NCBI RefSeq assembly: GCF_000020685.1
Contig: NC_012528.1
Location: 332,460-396,459, forward strand
Length of the DNA: 64,000 bases
Reading direction: 5' to 3'
Origin: Deinococcus deserti VCD115
GTDB taxonomy: Bacteria; Deinococcota; Deinococci; Deinococcales; Deinococcaceae
Part shown: positions 1-9,183 of the stretch, one piece after another
Layout of the letters: each line of letters starts with the position of its first letter
Position numbering within the stretch: position 1 is the stretch's first letter
Notes under the pieces: model-generated
Databases searched by the model: none
The model's input: only the letters and a program-made list of their open reading frames with translations
What the model was told of the DNA's origin: nothing
Position numbers and translations under genes: made by a program

Positions 1-150
1 AAAAAGCCTCCTGTCGTTTACACGACATTTTCCCCCGGTTGTGTCTGGAGTAAACCAGGCATACCGCTCACTCTGTATACGATAAGTGTTGCTCAAGCGC
101 CGCTGATCACACGAGTCCACCGGTGTACACGCCACCACAAGGAGCGCTTT

Positions 151-909
151 ATGACATCCAGCAAGATGGACGCCCGTATCACTGGGGTTCTGTTTATCCT
201 CGCCACAGTCTCTGCTGTGCTTGGGGTTCTTCTCTATGCCCCGCTGCTCAATGACCCGGATTTTCTTCGTTCAGGGCAGTCCCACACTCACCGGGTGATA
301 CTTGGTGCGCTGTTCGAATTGATTCTGGCAAGCGCGGCAGTGGGAACAGCGATCACCCTCTTTCCTTATGTCAAGCGCCAGAACGAAAGCCTTGCCCTAG
401 GCTACGTCAGTTTCAGAGTGCTTGAGGCCACCCTGATCATCGTCGGTGTTCTGAGCATGCTCAGTTATCTGACGCTCCGAAATCAATTCATGGCGGCGCC
501 TGCACCGCACCTTCCTTCTTTCCAGACAGTGGGTGGCCTGCTCCTGGCGCTGCATGAGTGGACGTTTCTCCTGGGCCCCAACTTCATGCTGGGCATCAAC
601 ACCCTGATGTGCGCCTTCTTGCTTCATCAGTCAAGGCTTGTTCCGCGCGGCATCGCAACCCTCGGCCTTGTCGGCGGCGCGCTTATTCTCACGGCGGCGG
701 TACTGGAACTCTTCGGAGTGGTCCGTCAGCTGTCCCCATGGGGTGTCGCTCTGGCCCTTCCAGTTGCCGCCTACGAGATGATTCTGGCCGGATGGCTGAT
801 CACAAAGGGGTTCAGACCTACGGCAATTCACCACCTTGAGAGCGGCCCGCAGGCCTCCGGCAGCGCTGCGGCACAGCCAATGCAAACCCTGTACGGGACC
901 GGCAAATAA
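151..909 (+). CDS. DUF4386 family integral membrane protein
   Basis: A 252-residue hydrophobic protein with about six membrane segments, opening with the N-terminal pattern DARITGVLFILATV that is typical of DUF4386 proteins. The molecular function of this family is unknown. The ATG follows a good ribosome binding site (AAGGAGCG, 7 nt upstream). The C-terminal 25 residues are polar and low in complexity, so the core domain covers roughly residues 5-225. It stands alone; the next gene is convergent and a perfect hairpin (1001-1048) lies between them. The family assignment rests on sequence pattern recognition only. Confidence 0.75.
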   Translation: MTSSKMDARITGVLFILATVSAVLGVLLYAPLLNDPDFLRSGQSHTHRVILGALFELILASAAVGTAITLFPYVKRQNESLALGYVSFRVLEATLIIVGVLSMLSYLTLRNQFMAAPAPHLPSFQTVGGLLLALHEWTFLLGPNFMLGINTLMCAFLLHQSRLVPRGIATLGLVGGALILTAAVLELFGVVRQLSPWGVALALPVAAYEMILAGWLITKGFRPTAIHHLESGPQASGSAAAQPMQTLYGTGK

Positions 910-1000
910 CCTGAATCCAGCGGGGGGTCAGCACAGCCTCCGAACTGGGTTCCAGATGGTTCACGCTGCATTGACAGCGTTGACCCACTGTTCCCGAGCT

Positions 1001-1048
1001 GAGCACAGCCAGGTGTAGACCTTTTAAGCTCTACACCTGGCTGTGCTC
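1001..1048. terminator. Perfect 19-bp hairpin between convergent genes
   Basis: Left arm 1001-1019 and right arm 1030-1048 are exact reverse complements (GAGCACAGCCAGGTGTAGA) with a 10-nt loop. It sits between the 3' ends of the DUF4386 gene and the response regulator gene. No T-tract follows on either strand, so a bidirectional terminator is likely but a structural or protein-binding role is possible. Confidence 0.55.
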
Positions 1049-1147
1049 ACCGACTTTCCTCTCCAGATCTTCCGGCTGACCAGTGCACAAAACTTCCGGA
1101 TCATTCAGGACGAATAGGGCCTCAGGAGCATCTGGCCTGTTCTCAGG

Positions 1148-1621
1148 TTAGCGGGCTGCTCGTGTCGCGACCTCCGCAATACTAGGAAGTCGCACCAGGC
1201 CACGCCAGTACGCTTCAATGGTTTTGACAACACGGACAAATTCCTCATAGGTGCTGGGTTTCACGACATAGCCGCTTGCATACCCGTGGTAGGCCCGCTG
1301 AATATCGTCCGGGTGATCCGAGGTCGACAGGATCATGACGGGGATACTCCGTAATTCCGGCTGCTGTTTGACGTGCGCCAGGAAATCATGTCCGTTCATG
1401 ACTGGCATGTTCAGGTCAAGGACCACGAGATCCGGGTAGGTGGCATTCAGGAACTGGTCTTCACGGTTGAGGTATTGGAGGGCCTGCCGCCCGTTCTCTA
1501 CATGAATGACGTCGACCTCAGCCACAGCGTCTGCGAGAAGATCCTGAAACAGCGCAACGTCTGCCAGTTCATCTTCTACCAACAGCAGCGTGAAGGACTT
1601 GCGATTCATGAGCTTCACCAT
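1148..1621 (-). CDS. Single-domain response regulator (CheY/Rcp1-like)
   Basis: A 157-residue stand-alone receiver domain. The acidic pocket is seen in LLVEDELAD near residues 14-21, the phospho-acceptor Asp is in LVVLDLNMP, the conserved Ser/Thr is in ILSTSD, and the Lys is in VVKPSTYEE. There is no output domain, and the loop after the Asp resembles Rcp1, the partner type of phytochrome kinases. It lies divergently next to the bacteriophytochrome gene, which makes it the obvious phosphorelay partner (inference from context and family precedent). A later in-frame ATG (four codons downstream) could also be the start. Confidence 0.85.
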   Translation of the reverse strand: MVKLMNRKSFTLLLVEDELADVALFQDLLADAVAEVDVIHVENGRQALQYLNREDQFLNATYPDLVVLDLNMPVMNGHDFLAHVKQQPELRSIPVMILSTSDHPDDIQRAYHGYASGYVVKPSTYEEFVRVVKTIEAYWRGLVRLPSIAEVATRAAR

Positions 1622-1975
1622 ACACTTTACGCCCTAGGCGCTAAAATTGTTAGAAAAGGCTTCAGGTTCGTTCATAGACCCTTATTTCCTTTTCACGGGT
1701 ACATTCACGCAGTGTTAACGTGAGCGGGATGGACTCCTCTCTGCCATGCTCGGCTACACCGCTGAGTCCATATCCAGTCAAGCGTAGGGACCGGAGCCTG
1801 GGCATGCACTCTCTTGACCGCAGGACCGGGCCAAGTGCTGAGAACAGACAGCTCAGGCTGGCGCCGGCCCCTGGAGTCTGCTCCCCTCAAAAACAGTCCG
1901 CTGGCCCCAGCTTGCGGAGGCCTCGCTCCCGTCCTCATCTTGTCAAGACCGTTTCTGAGCACAGGGACAAGACCC
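1622..1975. other. Divergent intergenic region
   Basis: This stretch separates the response regulator from the bacteriophytochrome. It should hold both promoters. An open frame in phase with the phytochrome runs through its right part from 1814, but its residues look non-coding (Pro/Ser/Arg-rich) and the conserved family N-terminus begins only at 1976. No heme oxygenase gene is present. Confidence 0.5.
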
Positions 1976-4282
1976 GTGTCTGACGAACACCTCCTTGCCC
2001 CTGCACACCTGGGCGGTCCAGCCATCGACGCATCGAATTGCGCCCGCGAGCCGATTCATATTCCAGGCTCCATACAGCCCCATGGAGCGCTGCTGGTTCT
2101 TTCGGTTCATGAGATGTGCATCGTGCAGGTCAGTGCCAACATCCCAGAGTTTTTTGAACGTCCTGCTGAGAGCCTCCTCGGACAACCTCTGGAACTCCTG
2201 GTGACCCCAACGTCACTGAGTCCCCTCAAAAAGATGCTGACGCTGGAAGGCAGGACTCACACTTTTCCGGTCACCCTTTTGAAAGGCCTGACATACGACG
2301 CCACAGCGCACCTGGCCCAGGGCGTGCTGGTCCTTGAACTTGAGCGTCCGAATTCCCCCGAGGTCGCTGCTGACATTTACCGCGCGACGCAACAGGCCCT
2401 GACCGAACTCGACTCTTCCCGAGACGTCCTGGGGCTCTGTGCGACAGCAGCCTCGCAGGTCAGGGAACTCACGGGGTTTGACCGGGTCATGATCTACCGC
2501 TTTGCTGAAGACGGCAGCGGCGAGGTCGTCGCTGAGGCGCGGCACAGCGACATCGCAAGCTACCTCGGACATCGTTTTCCAGAGTCGGACATTCCTCGGC
2601 AAGCACGTGCGCTCTACCTCAAAAACCTGCTGCGCCTGACTGCTGACGTCAATGCTGGTGTCATACCCCTTGTCCCGCTGCTCAATCCGGTGACGGGCGC
2701 TCCTCTTGACATGAGCCTGATGGTATTGCGGAGCACCTCGCCCATGCACGTGCAGTACCTGAAAAATATGGGCGTCACCTCGAGTCTGTCTGTTTCGATC
2801 GTTCAGGACGGGCGCCTCTGGGGCCTGATCGCCTGCCACCACACCACTGCCAGAGTCATTCCTCATCAGGTTCGCGCTTCTTGTGAGTTCCTTGGCCGCG
2901 TTCTGGCCATGCAACTCGCGGCCAAGCGGGACGCCGAGACCTACCGCTTCCGGGAAAAGCTGAAGCATCGTCATCAACAGATTCTGAACGCCATGATGTC
3001 CAGCCGCCTGCCGGTTGAAGCGATCAGGCGTCCCGACCTTGATGTGGTGGGCTTTATGCGGGCAAGCGGATTTGCCGTTCGTCTGGCCGGTCAAGTGGTG
3101 ACGCTGGGTGAAACGCCTGCGGAGCCTGAACTTCAACACCTGCTGGGCTGGCTGCGCGAGCACCACCCCTCCAGTTTTCACACGAATACCCTGAGTGCCT
3201 TCCTTCCGGCAGCCACTGCTTACTCGGATAAAGCAAGTGGAGTGCTGGGTATGAGCGTGTCTGGCCACTGGGAGGAATACCTGTTGTGGTTCCGGCCAGA
3301 GATTCCCCAGACGGTAACCTGGGGCGGCAATCCGGCTAAACCGGTGCAATCCGGTGAAGACGGTACGGTTGACCTGACACCTCGGGCTTCTTTCGAGGCG
3401 TATGTCCAGCAGGTGCGGCACACGGCCCTGCCATGGCATCCAGGCGAGGTCGCCGAAGCCGAAAGCATGCGGGATGCATTGGTGGAGACGACAAGCGTGC
3501 GCCTGACCGCGCTGCAAGAGCATCATCAGCAACTTCAACGCGCACATGATGCCCTTGGGCGGAGCAACGCAGAACTCCAGCGTCGAAACGAGGAGTTGGC
3601 GCAGTTTGCGTATGTGGCGTCGCATGATCTGCAAGAACCCCTGCGTATTCTCGGCACCTACAGCGACATTCTCCTCCACCGGTATCAGGGACAGCTCGAC
3701 GAGCGTGCCCAAGGGTATCTGCGGCACATTGGCGAACAGGTCTTCCGTGCCCGGCAGCTGGTCCGGGATGTTCTCACGCTCTCGAATGTGACCGCTCAAC
3801 CCCCCCTGACGGATGTGGATCTGAACAGGGTGTGGGAGGACATCAGCCCGACGCTCCCCTGGCCAGCAGATGCCCAGGTAGAGTGTGCCGACCTTCCACA
3901 CGTCCACGCAAATGTTGCCCAGGTTCAGCAGCTCCTTACAAATGTGTTCGGGAATGCCATTAAGTTCCGCGCGGACCGACCCCTCCGTATCCGCTTTACC
4001 GGGGAACAGCGGGGGGAATGGGTGCATCTGGCGATCCGTGACAACGGGATTGGCATCGCCCAGGAGCACGCAGAGCAGGTCTTCGTCATGTTTCAGCGCC
4101 TCCAGAGCAGGACCGATCAGCTCACTGGGAACGGAATTGGACTGGCCGTGTGCAAGAAGGTCGTGGAGCGTCATGGCGGGAACATCTGGATTGACGGTCA
4201 GGTCGGCGAGGGTACGACGGTCTCGTTTACCCTTCCTGCCGTGTCCACCAAAACCAGGAGCTCGCCTCCCGTAATGACCTGA
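1976..4282 (+). CDS. bphP: Bacteriophytochrome sensor histidine kinase
   Basis: Red/far-red photoreceptor kinase. From the GTG at 1976 the protein is 768 residues, close to the roughly 755 of the D. radiodurans protein; the in-frame ATG at 1814 would add 54 unconserved residues. Order: PAS with the biliverdin-binding Cys at residue 22 (NCAREPIHIPGS); GAF with the PESDIP motif and the SPMHVQYLKNMG segment; PHY; then a kinase core with the H-box ASHDLQEPLR (His about residue 550), N-box (NVFGNAIKF), G1 DNGIGI and G2 GNGIGL. All residues needed for chromophore attachment and autokinase activity appear present. No bphO heme oxygenase lies next to it, so biliverdin must be supplied from elsewhere. 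The divergent receiver protein is its probable partner. Confidence 0.93.
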   Translation: MSDEHLLAPAHLGGPAIDASNCAREPIHIPGSIQPHGALLVLSVHEMCIVQVSANIPEFFERPAESLLGQPLELLVTPTSLSPLKKMLTLEGRTHTFPVTLLKGLTYDATAHLAQGVLVLELERPNSPEVAADIYRATQQALTELDSSRDVLGLCATAASQVRELTGFDRVMIYRFAEDGSGEVVAEARHSDIASYLGHRFPESDIPRQARALYLKNLLRLTADVNAGVIPLVPLLNPVTGAPLDMSLMVLRSTSPMHVQYLKNMGVTSSLSVSIVQDGRLWGLIACHHTTARVIPHQVRASCEFLGRVLAMQLAAKRDAETYRFREKLKHRHQQILNAMMSSRLPVEAIRRPDLDVVGFMRASGFAVRLAGQVVTLGETPAEPELQHLLGWLREHHPSSFHTNTLSAFLPAATAYSDKASGVLGMSVSGHWEEYLLWFRPEIPQTVTWGGNPAKPVQSGEDGTVDLTPRASFEAYVQQVRHTALPWHPGEVAEAESMRDALVETTSVRLTALQEHHQQLQRAHDALGRSNAELQRRNEELAQFAYVASHDLQEPLRILGTYSDILLHRYQGQLDERAQGYLRHIGEQVFRARQLVRDVLTLSNVTAQPPLTDVDLNRVWEDISPTLPWPADAQVECADLPHVHANVAQVQQLLTNVFGNAIKFRADRPLRIRFTGEQRGEWVHLAIRDNGIGIAQEHAEQVFVMFQRLQSRTDQLTGNGIGLAVCKKVVERHGGNIWIDGQVGEGTTVSFTLPAVSTKTRSSPPVMT

Positions 4283-4673
4283 AGGTTTTCCGGCGGCGCG
4301 GCGGCGTGCACCAGAGTGGACGGCGCACCTGTCTCTCCGGCTGCTGAGGGAGGTCAGGCCGTTCGTAATCTTTTCTTATGTCAGTCTGGCGGTTCATGAC
4401 GTGGTGCCCACCTGTGGTCAGCGAGCAAGGCACAGGGTATGCCCGGACTGCCGAGCGGAACAGCAGCCTGCACCTTGAGGTGCTCACGGTTCGGACCCCT
4501 CCACGCGGCCCGGCAGCAACATGGTCTCTGAGGCATGGGACCCCACGCCCAGGTGACCGATGTCTGGCTATGTCCGCGCTTCAACCGACAACTTTCCTGA
4601 AGTTCTGACGCGCCGGCACCCATGGAGCGCTCAGTGGTTGTGTTTGGGACTGGTTCCTAACGTGAACAACAGT
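4283..4673. other. Intergenic region, no gene seen
   Basis: Only short, unconvincing frames occur here. Nothing recognisable was found apart from the promoter and palindrome at the right edge that belong to the next gene. Confidence 0.5.
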
Positions 4674-4706
4674 TACACTAAAGATGGCAAATTGCCATCT
4701 TTAGTG
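4674..4706 (+). promoter_or_regulatory. Perfect 31-bp palindrome overlapping a -10 box (operator)
   Basis: CACTAAAGATGGCAA (4676-4690) and TTGCCATCTTTAGTG (4692-4706) are exact reverse complements around one central base. A TACACT -10-like box (4674-4679) overlaps the left arm and the ribosome binding site of the next gene follows about 10 nt after the right arm. With no T-tract and a ribbon-helix-helix-like protein encoded immediately downstream, an autoregulatory operator is more likely than a terminator. Confidence 0.6.
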
Positions 4707-4725
4707 GGAATCTTTCGGAGAAAAA

Positions 4726-5049
4726 ATGGCAACCAAAACAAATTCACGTGTTCAGACCCTTATCCGCCACGCTCTAGACGAACAGGCTGCGCGCGGGCAT
4801 CAGGGAGATTTACCTGAAGGGAAAGTCACCTTGCGTCTGCAGGCCATCGACCTCTACTGGCTGTCTCAGCTTGCGGTACTGATGGACGCCAGCCGCACCC
4901 GCGCCGCCTCCCAATTGCTATCAGCCGCTATCCGGGACGCCGCTCACACCGCCGGCCTGCCTACCGAAGGCGAACAGTTCCAGACGAGTTTCCAGGCGTT
5001 CCTGAAGCAGGAATTCCCACACGAGACGTCCCCGCCCTCTGACACCTGA
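4726..5049 (+). CDS. Small ribbon-helix-helix-like protein
   Basis: A 107-residue protein of no named family. Residues about 33-75 follow the pattern of a ribbon-helix-helix DNA-binding fold: a basic strand (KVTLRLQAIDL), a first helix (YWLSQLAVLM), a turn with SRTRAA, and a second helix (SQLLSAAIRDA). The ATG follows CGGAG. It ends 11 nt before the antiporter gene, so the two are probably co-transcribed. A perfect palindrome over its promoter suggests that it represses its own operon (inference). It might instead be a dedicated small accessory protein for the transporter. Confidence 0.6.
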   Translation: MATKTNSRVQTLIRHALDEQAARGHQGDLPEGKVTLRLQAIDLYWLSQLAVLMDASRTRAASQLLSAAIRDAAHTAGLPTEGEQFQTSFQAFLKQEFPHETSPPSDT

Positions 5050-5060
5050 CTGGAGGCCGC

Positions 5061-6752
5061 ATGCCGCACCACACAGAACTGATTTCTGCCCTCGCTGTCG
5101 GCCTGACGCTGGCTTTCTTCGGCGGCCTGCTCGCGACCCGTCTTCACCTGCCTCCCTTGATCGGCTACCTCCTCGCCGGCCTCGCTGTCGGGCCGTTCAC
5201 CCCGGGCTTCGTCGCCGACGCCAGCATTGCCGCGCAGCTGTCTGAGATTGGCGTGATGCTTCTGATGTTCGGCGTTGGCCTCCATTTCTCCATCAGCGAC
5301 CTGCTCGCGGTGCGCCGCATAGCCGTTCCCGGCGCGCTCCTGCGCATCCTGACCATCACCCTGCTGGGTGCTGGCGTCTCGCAACTGTGGGGCTGGTCCA
5401 TGGGAGAAGGCCTGGTGTTTGGTCTGGCCCTCTCCGTGGCCAGCACTGTGGTGCTGCTGCGTGCGCTTGAAGAACGGGGAACGCTCGACACCACCAACGG
5501 GAAGATCGCGGTGGGGTGGCTTGTGGTTGAGGATCTTGTCATGGTCCTGGCGCTGGTTCTGTTGCCTGCGCTGGCCCCCTTGCTGTCGGGTGGCGAGGGA
5601 ACGGTGAATCTGGGAGCGCTGGGCATGTCCCTGGCCCTCACGCTGGGAAAAATGCTTCTGTTCGTGGTGGTCATGATGCTCGCTGGCCGGCGCTTCATTC
5701 CATGGATGCTTGCCCGCGTGGCCAGGATCGGCTCCCGCGAACTGTTTACGCTTGCCGTCCTGGGCACCGCTCTCGGCATTGCGTACGTGGCCGGAGCATT
5801 GTTTGGCGTGTCGTTTGCGTTGGGAGCCTTCCTGGCTGGTGTGGTGGCCAGCGAAAGCAAATTCAGTCATCAGGTGGCGGAGGACGCCCTGCCGTTCCAG
5901 GATGCGTTTGCCGTTCTCTTTTTCGTGTCGGTCGGCATGTTGTTCAATCCTGCCATCCTGCTTCAGGCACCGCTGCTCGTGCTGGCCACCTCACTGATCA
6001 TCGTCGTGGCGAAAACGCTGATCGCGTTCCTGACCATGCGTCTGCTGCGCGCCTCCTTTACCACCTCCCTCACGGTGGCCATCTCTCTGGCACAGATTGG
6101 GGAGTTCTCGTTTATCCTGGCGACGCTGGGCCGCGACCTGAACCTGCTGAGCGTTCAGGGACAGAACCTGATTCTGGCAGGCGCGATCGTCTCAATCATC
6201 CTCAACCCCTTCCTGTTTCGCCTGATTCCTCTGGTCCAGAGGTGGCAGCAGAGAGGTGAGCCTCAGGGCACGCCACAGAGTCACCCGCCGGTCGGCCTGA
6301 CACGGCACGCTGTGCTGATCGGCTACGGCCGGGTTGGTCGCATGATTGCCCAGACTCTCCAGGCCCAGCACGTGCCGTTTGTCGTGGTCGAGCAGGACGA
6401 ACGCCGCATTGATGAACTCAGGGAATCAAACATTCCTGCTATCTACGGTGATGCAGCCCGGACATCCGTCTTGCACCAGGCAGCGCTCCGTGACGCCCGT
6501 GTGGTCATTATCGCCACTCCTGATGCCATTCAGGCTCAGTTGATCGTGGAGCATGTGCGCCGGGTCAATCCGGATGTGTATGTCACGGCCCGGAGTCATG
6601 ACGAACACACCCAGCGGGCCCTGCGTGATCTGGGGGCAAGTGATGTCCTGTACGCGGAACACGAACTTGGCCTGGCTATGGGCAACCATGTTCTGGCGGC
6701 CCTGCGCCCGGCGCATGATGCTCCCGCCAGTCGTGCCGGAACAAGCTCCTGA
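5061..6752 (+). CDS. Kef/YbaL-type cation:proton antiporter with RCK domain
   Basis: A 563-residue inner-membrane antiporter of the CPA2 family. Residues about 5-390 form the Na+/H+ exchanger-type membrane domain with 11-13 hydrophobic helices; residues about 415-540 are a TrkA-N/RCK Rossmann domain with the nucleotide-binding motif GYGRVG following HAVLI. It resembles E. coli YbaL in length and layout. A GGAGG-type site precedes the ATG. The likely role is K+/Na+ efflux and pH control gated by NAD(H) or another nucleotide. It sits directly behind the small ribbon-helix-helix-like gene. Confidence 0.88.
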   Translation: MPHHTELISALAVGLTLAFFGGLLATRLHLPPLIGYLLAGLAVGPFTPGFVADASIAAQLSEIGVMLLMFGVGLHFSISDLLAVRRIAVPGALLRILTITLLGAGVSQLWGWSMGEGLVFGLALSVASTVVLLRALEERGTLDTTNGKIAVGWLVVEDLVMVLALVLLPALAPLLSGGEGTVNLGALGMSLALTLGKMLLFVVVMMLAGRRFIPWMLARVARIGSRELFTLAVLGTALGIAYVAGALFGVSFALGAFLAGVVASESKFSHQVAEDALPFQDAFAVLFFVSVGMLFNPAILLQAPLLVLATSLIIVVAKTLIAFLTMRLLRASFTTSLTVAISLAQIGEFSFILATLGRDLNLLSVQGQNLILAGAIVSIILNPFLFRLIPLVQRWQQRGEPQGTPQSHPPVGLTRHAVLIGYGRVGRMIAQTLQAQHVPFVVVEQDERRIDELRESNIPAIYGDAARTSVLHQAALRDARVVIIATPDAIQAQLIVEHVRRVNPDVYVTARSHDEHTQRALRDLGASDVLYAEHELGLAMGNHVLAALRPAHDAPASRAGTSS

Positions 6753-7092
6753 CTGGCATCGTCCTGGCTCCGGCCTTGAGGTCGAGACTCTTTTCCGGCG
6801 CCGGTCAGCACCCACTGGATTGCAGGCGCCTGAACTGTCACCGGCCACATGAGGCAGTCACACCAGAGGACTTTCGTTTGATCGAGGGTGCTGTCTCAGG
6901 CTGGTGTCACGCTCATGCCTGCCACCTTGTGCTGGGAGTTGAGGACGTCAGCTGCCTCTGTCTTGCTTGACGACCTCAGCGGGTCCGGTCCTGCGTCTCA
7001 TGGAGCCGTCTGCCGATGAATCCTGCCAAAAGCGAAAGCCGCACCGGGCTCAAGGACTTCTGCCGTGTCAAAGACATCACCCACAGACGCTC
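6753..7092. other. Intergenic region between convergent genes
   Basis: The antiporter gene and the cyclodeaminase-family gene converge here. No convincing gene or strong hairpin was seen. Confidence 0.45.
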
Positions 7093-8088
7093 TTACAGCG
7101 ACACAACCTCGCCAACGCATCGCTGCTCGGCCAATCTCAGGAGATGCCCAGCCAGTGCAGTGTCCTGGAAAGACACTCCCGTCGAGTCGAACACTGTAAT
7201 TTCTTCTGAGTGTTCCCGGCCCGGCTTCAAGCCTGCACACAGCTCACCCAGCTCTGCGTAGATGTCCTCCGGTTGTACGAGCTGCAGGGCGACCGGGCGC
7301 TGCATTTCCCCTATGGTCAGGCTCTGGGCACGCCGGTCTACCACGACTTTGGCCACGGCGACCAGATATGGATCAAGTTCCTGCTTCCCGGGAGCATCAG
7401 AACCCATGGCGTTGATATGCGTTCCAGGTCTGATCCACTGCCGCGAGATGATCGGTTCCTCCGCCGGAGTCACAGTGACGACGATGTCCGCGTCTTCGCA
7501 GGCGGCCTGTCCGTCCGGCACCGCCCGCACAGCGAGGCCCGGCAGGTCGGCCGCTTCCACGAATGCCTCGGCACGCTCGGGGGTGCGTGACCAGACCCGC
7601 ACTTCCTTCAACGACCGCACTTCCTGAAGAGCTCGAAGTTGCGCCAGCGCCTGCCCTCCTGTCCCGAACAGCGCCACCACCTGAGCGTCCGGGCGGGAGA
7701 GCATCTGGGCCGCCACGGCCCCGGCAGCGGCCGTGCGAGCCTCTGTGATGACGTTGGCGGCCAGAAGCGCGTGCGGTTGCCCGGTGACAGGATCGCCCAT
7801 CAGCATGACTGCGCTGTGCGTTGGTAGGCCACGGCGAACATTGTCGGGATAGTACGATCCCATCTTCAGACCAAAGACCTCGTGATGCCCGGACAGCTGC
7901 AGATGACTGGTTTTAATGCTGTAGCGTCCGCCGTTCAGGGAATGGCCGACCACAGGCAGCACTGCAGCCTGACCGCGACCATCTGCCGCAAACGCGTCCC
8001 GGACGATGTCTATAACTTCCCGCTCATCGAGGAGTGAGCGAATCACGGTATCGCTGAGGACCGTCAGAGGCATCGCACCGTGATTCAT
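7093..8088 (-). CDS. Ornithine cyclodeaminase / mu-crystallin family protein
   Basis: A 331-residue NAD(P)-dependent protein. It shows the family's substrate-side KTSHL segment near residue 60 and a Rossmann motif GTGGQA in LFGTGGQALAQL near residue 135. The downstream segment HINAMGSDAPGKQEL is characteristic of the family. Members include ornithine cyclodeaminase, alanine dehydrogenase, DauB-type arginine dehydrogenase, EutC and iminosuccinate reductase, so the substrate cannot be fixed. Its ATG overlaps the stop of the upstream dehydratase gene by 4 nt (ATGA), indicating translational coupling and a shared pathway for a hydroxy- or D-amino acid. Confidence 0.85.
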   Translation of the reverse strand: MNHGAMPLTVLSDTVIRSLLDEREVIDIVRDAFAADGRGQAAVLPVVGHSLNGGRYSIKTSHLQLSGHHEVFGLKMGSYYPDNVRRGLPTHSAVMLMGDPVTGQPHALLAANVITEARTAAAGAVAAQMLSRPDAQVVALFGTGGQALAQLRALQEVRSLKEVRVWSRTPERAEAFVEAADLPGLAVRAVPDGQAACEDADIVVTVTPAEEPIISRQWIRPGTHINAMGSDAPGKQELDPYLVAVAKVVVDRRAQSLTIGEMQRPVALQLVQPEDIYAELGELCAGLKPGREHSEEITVFDSTGVSFQDTALAGHLLRLAEQRCVGEVVSL

Positions 8089-9068
8089 TCCTGTTCCTCT
8101 TTCAACAGGTGCACGAGCAGATCACGATCGAGATTGCCGCCACTGAGGACAGCGACGAGTGGGCCGGCGGCTTGCAGTTCCTGGCGGTGTGAGAGCGCCG
8201 CAGCCAGCGTCACGGCTCCACTGGGTTCCGTCACAAGGCGGGTTCGCAGGGTGGTCTCGCGCACCGCGCGCCGAAGTTCGGCTTCACTGACGGTAATGAT
8301 GTCATCCACGAATGCCTGAACATGAAGCCAGTTCAAATCGCCCAGGTGCTGCACGCGCAGACCATCAGCCAGGGTGCGGCCCACCTGTTCGGCCGTGTAG
8401 GTGACGCGCTGCCCGGACTTGAAGCTGTCATGGGCGTCGGCGGCCACCTCGGGCTCCACACCAATGACGCGCACGTCTGGACGCTGCAGTTTCAGCGCGG
8501 CGGCCACACCCGACAACAGGCCCCCGCCACTCACCGGAACCAGGACGGTGTGTACGTCGGGCAGGTCCTCCAGAATCTCGAGCCCGACAGTGCCCGCCCC
8601 CGCGATAATGCGGGCATCGTCATATGGGGGAATGGGGCTCAGCCCCCGCTCTGACGTCAGCTCCTTGGCCCGGGCGGCGCGCTCCTCACTCGCGGGCCCC
8701 ACCACGATCACGTCCGCACCGAACGCCCGGGTCATGTCCAGCTTCAGCTGGGGGGCATTGTCTGGCATGACGATCACGGCAGGGATCCCCAGCTGTTGGG
8801 CGGCATAGGCGACAGCCTGCGCATGGTTGCCGCTGGAATGAGCAACCACGCCTCGCTGCCGTTCGTCTTCGGACAGCGCAAGGAGGGCGTTGAAGGCTCC
8901 GCGCAGCTTAAATGCCCCAGTAGGTTGCAGGTTCTCCGGTTTGACCCAGAATCCTTCGAGCGGAAACGGGACCAGAGGAGTGCGTACGACGTGGCCACGG
9001 ATGCGCTGGTGTGCGCTCAACAATTCATTCAAAGCGATGAGGGAGGAAACAGCAGTTGGATGCGACAT
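8085..9068 (-). CDS. PLP-dependent threonine/serine dehydratase-like enzyme
   Basis: A 327-residue fold-type II PLP enzyme. The Schiff-base Lys lies in TGAFKLRGA (about residue 54), the SSGNHAQA loop binds the phosphate-proximal region, and a Gly-rich SGGGLLSG loop near residue 180 holds the cofactor phosphate. I chose the ATG at 9068 (CGAGG upstream) because the longer open frame adds 88 unrelated residues that overlap the divergent regulator. There is no C-terminal ACT regulatory domain, so it resembles catabolic threonine dehydratase, serine racemase or EutB rather than biosynthetic IlvA. It is coupled to the cyclodeaminase-family gene. Confidence 0.88.
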   Translation of the reverse strand: MSHPTAVSSLIALNELLSAHQRIRGHVVRTPLVPFPLEGFWVKPENLQPTGAFKLRGAFNALLALSEDERQRGVVAHSSGNHAQAVAYAAQQLGIPAVIVMPDNAPQLKLDMTRAFGADVIVVGPASEERAARAKELTSERGLSPIPPYDDARIIAGAGTVGLEILEDLPDVHTVLVPVSGGGLLSGVAAALKLQRPDVRVIGVEPEVAADAHDSFKSGQRVTYTAEQVGRTLADGLRVQHLGDLNWLHVQAFVDDIITVSEAELRRAVRETTLRTRLVTEPSGAVTLAAALSHRQELQAAGPLVAVLSGGNLDRDLLVHLLKEEQE

Positions 9069-9171
9069 GAACAAACCTCGGAAATGATGGGGTAAGCAGA
9101 CCTGCTTGGCGGCGACCCACGAAGAATAAAGCCTTGCCCGCCGCATATGTCCTGAATGTCCAGACTCTGGA

Positions 9172-9183
9172 TAAAATATCTTT
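9172..9183 (+). promoter_or_regulatory. Leaderless promoter of the YheO-type regulator
   Basis: A TAAAAT box (9172-9177) stands exactly 6 nt before the GTG start at 9184, with no ribosome binding site. This is the arrangement of leaderless genes in Deinococcus. Confidence 0.55.

Noticed and set aside
1814..1975. 54-residue N-terminal extension of the bacteriophytochrome
   Set aside because: Residues are not conserved in the family; the GTG at 1976 puts the chromophore Cys at residue 22, close to its usual place.
2213..4174. 653-codon open frame antisense to the bacteriophytochrome
   Set aside because: It is a codon-bias shadow: the opposite strand carries a complete, motif-rich kinase, and the antisense peptide matches nothing.
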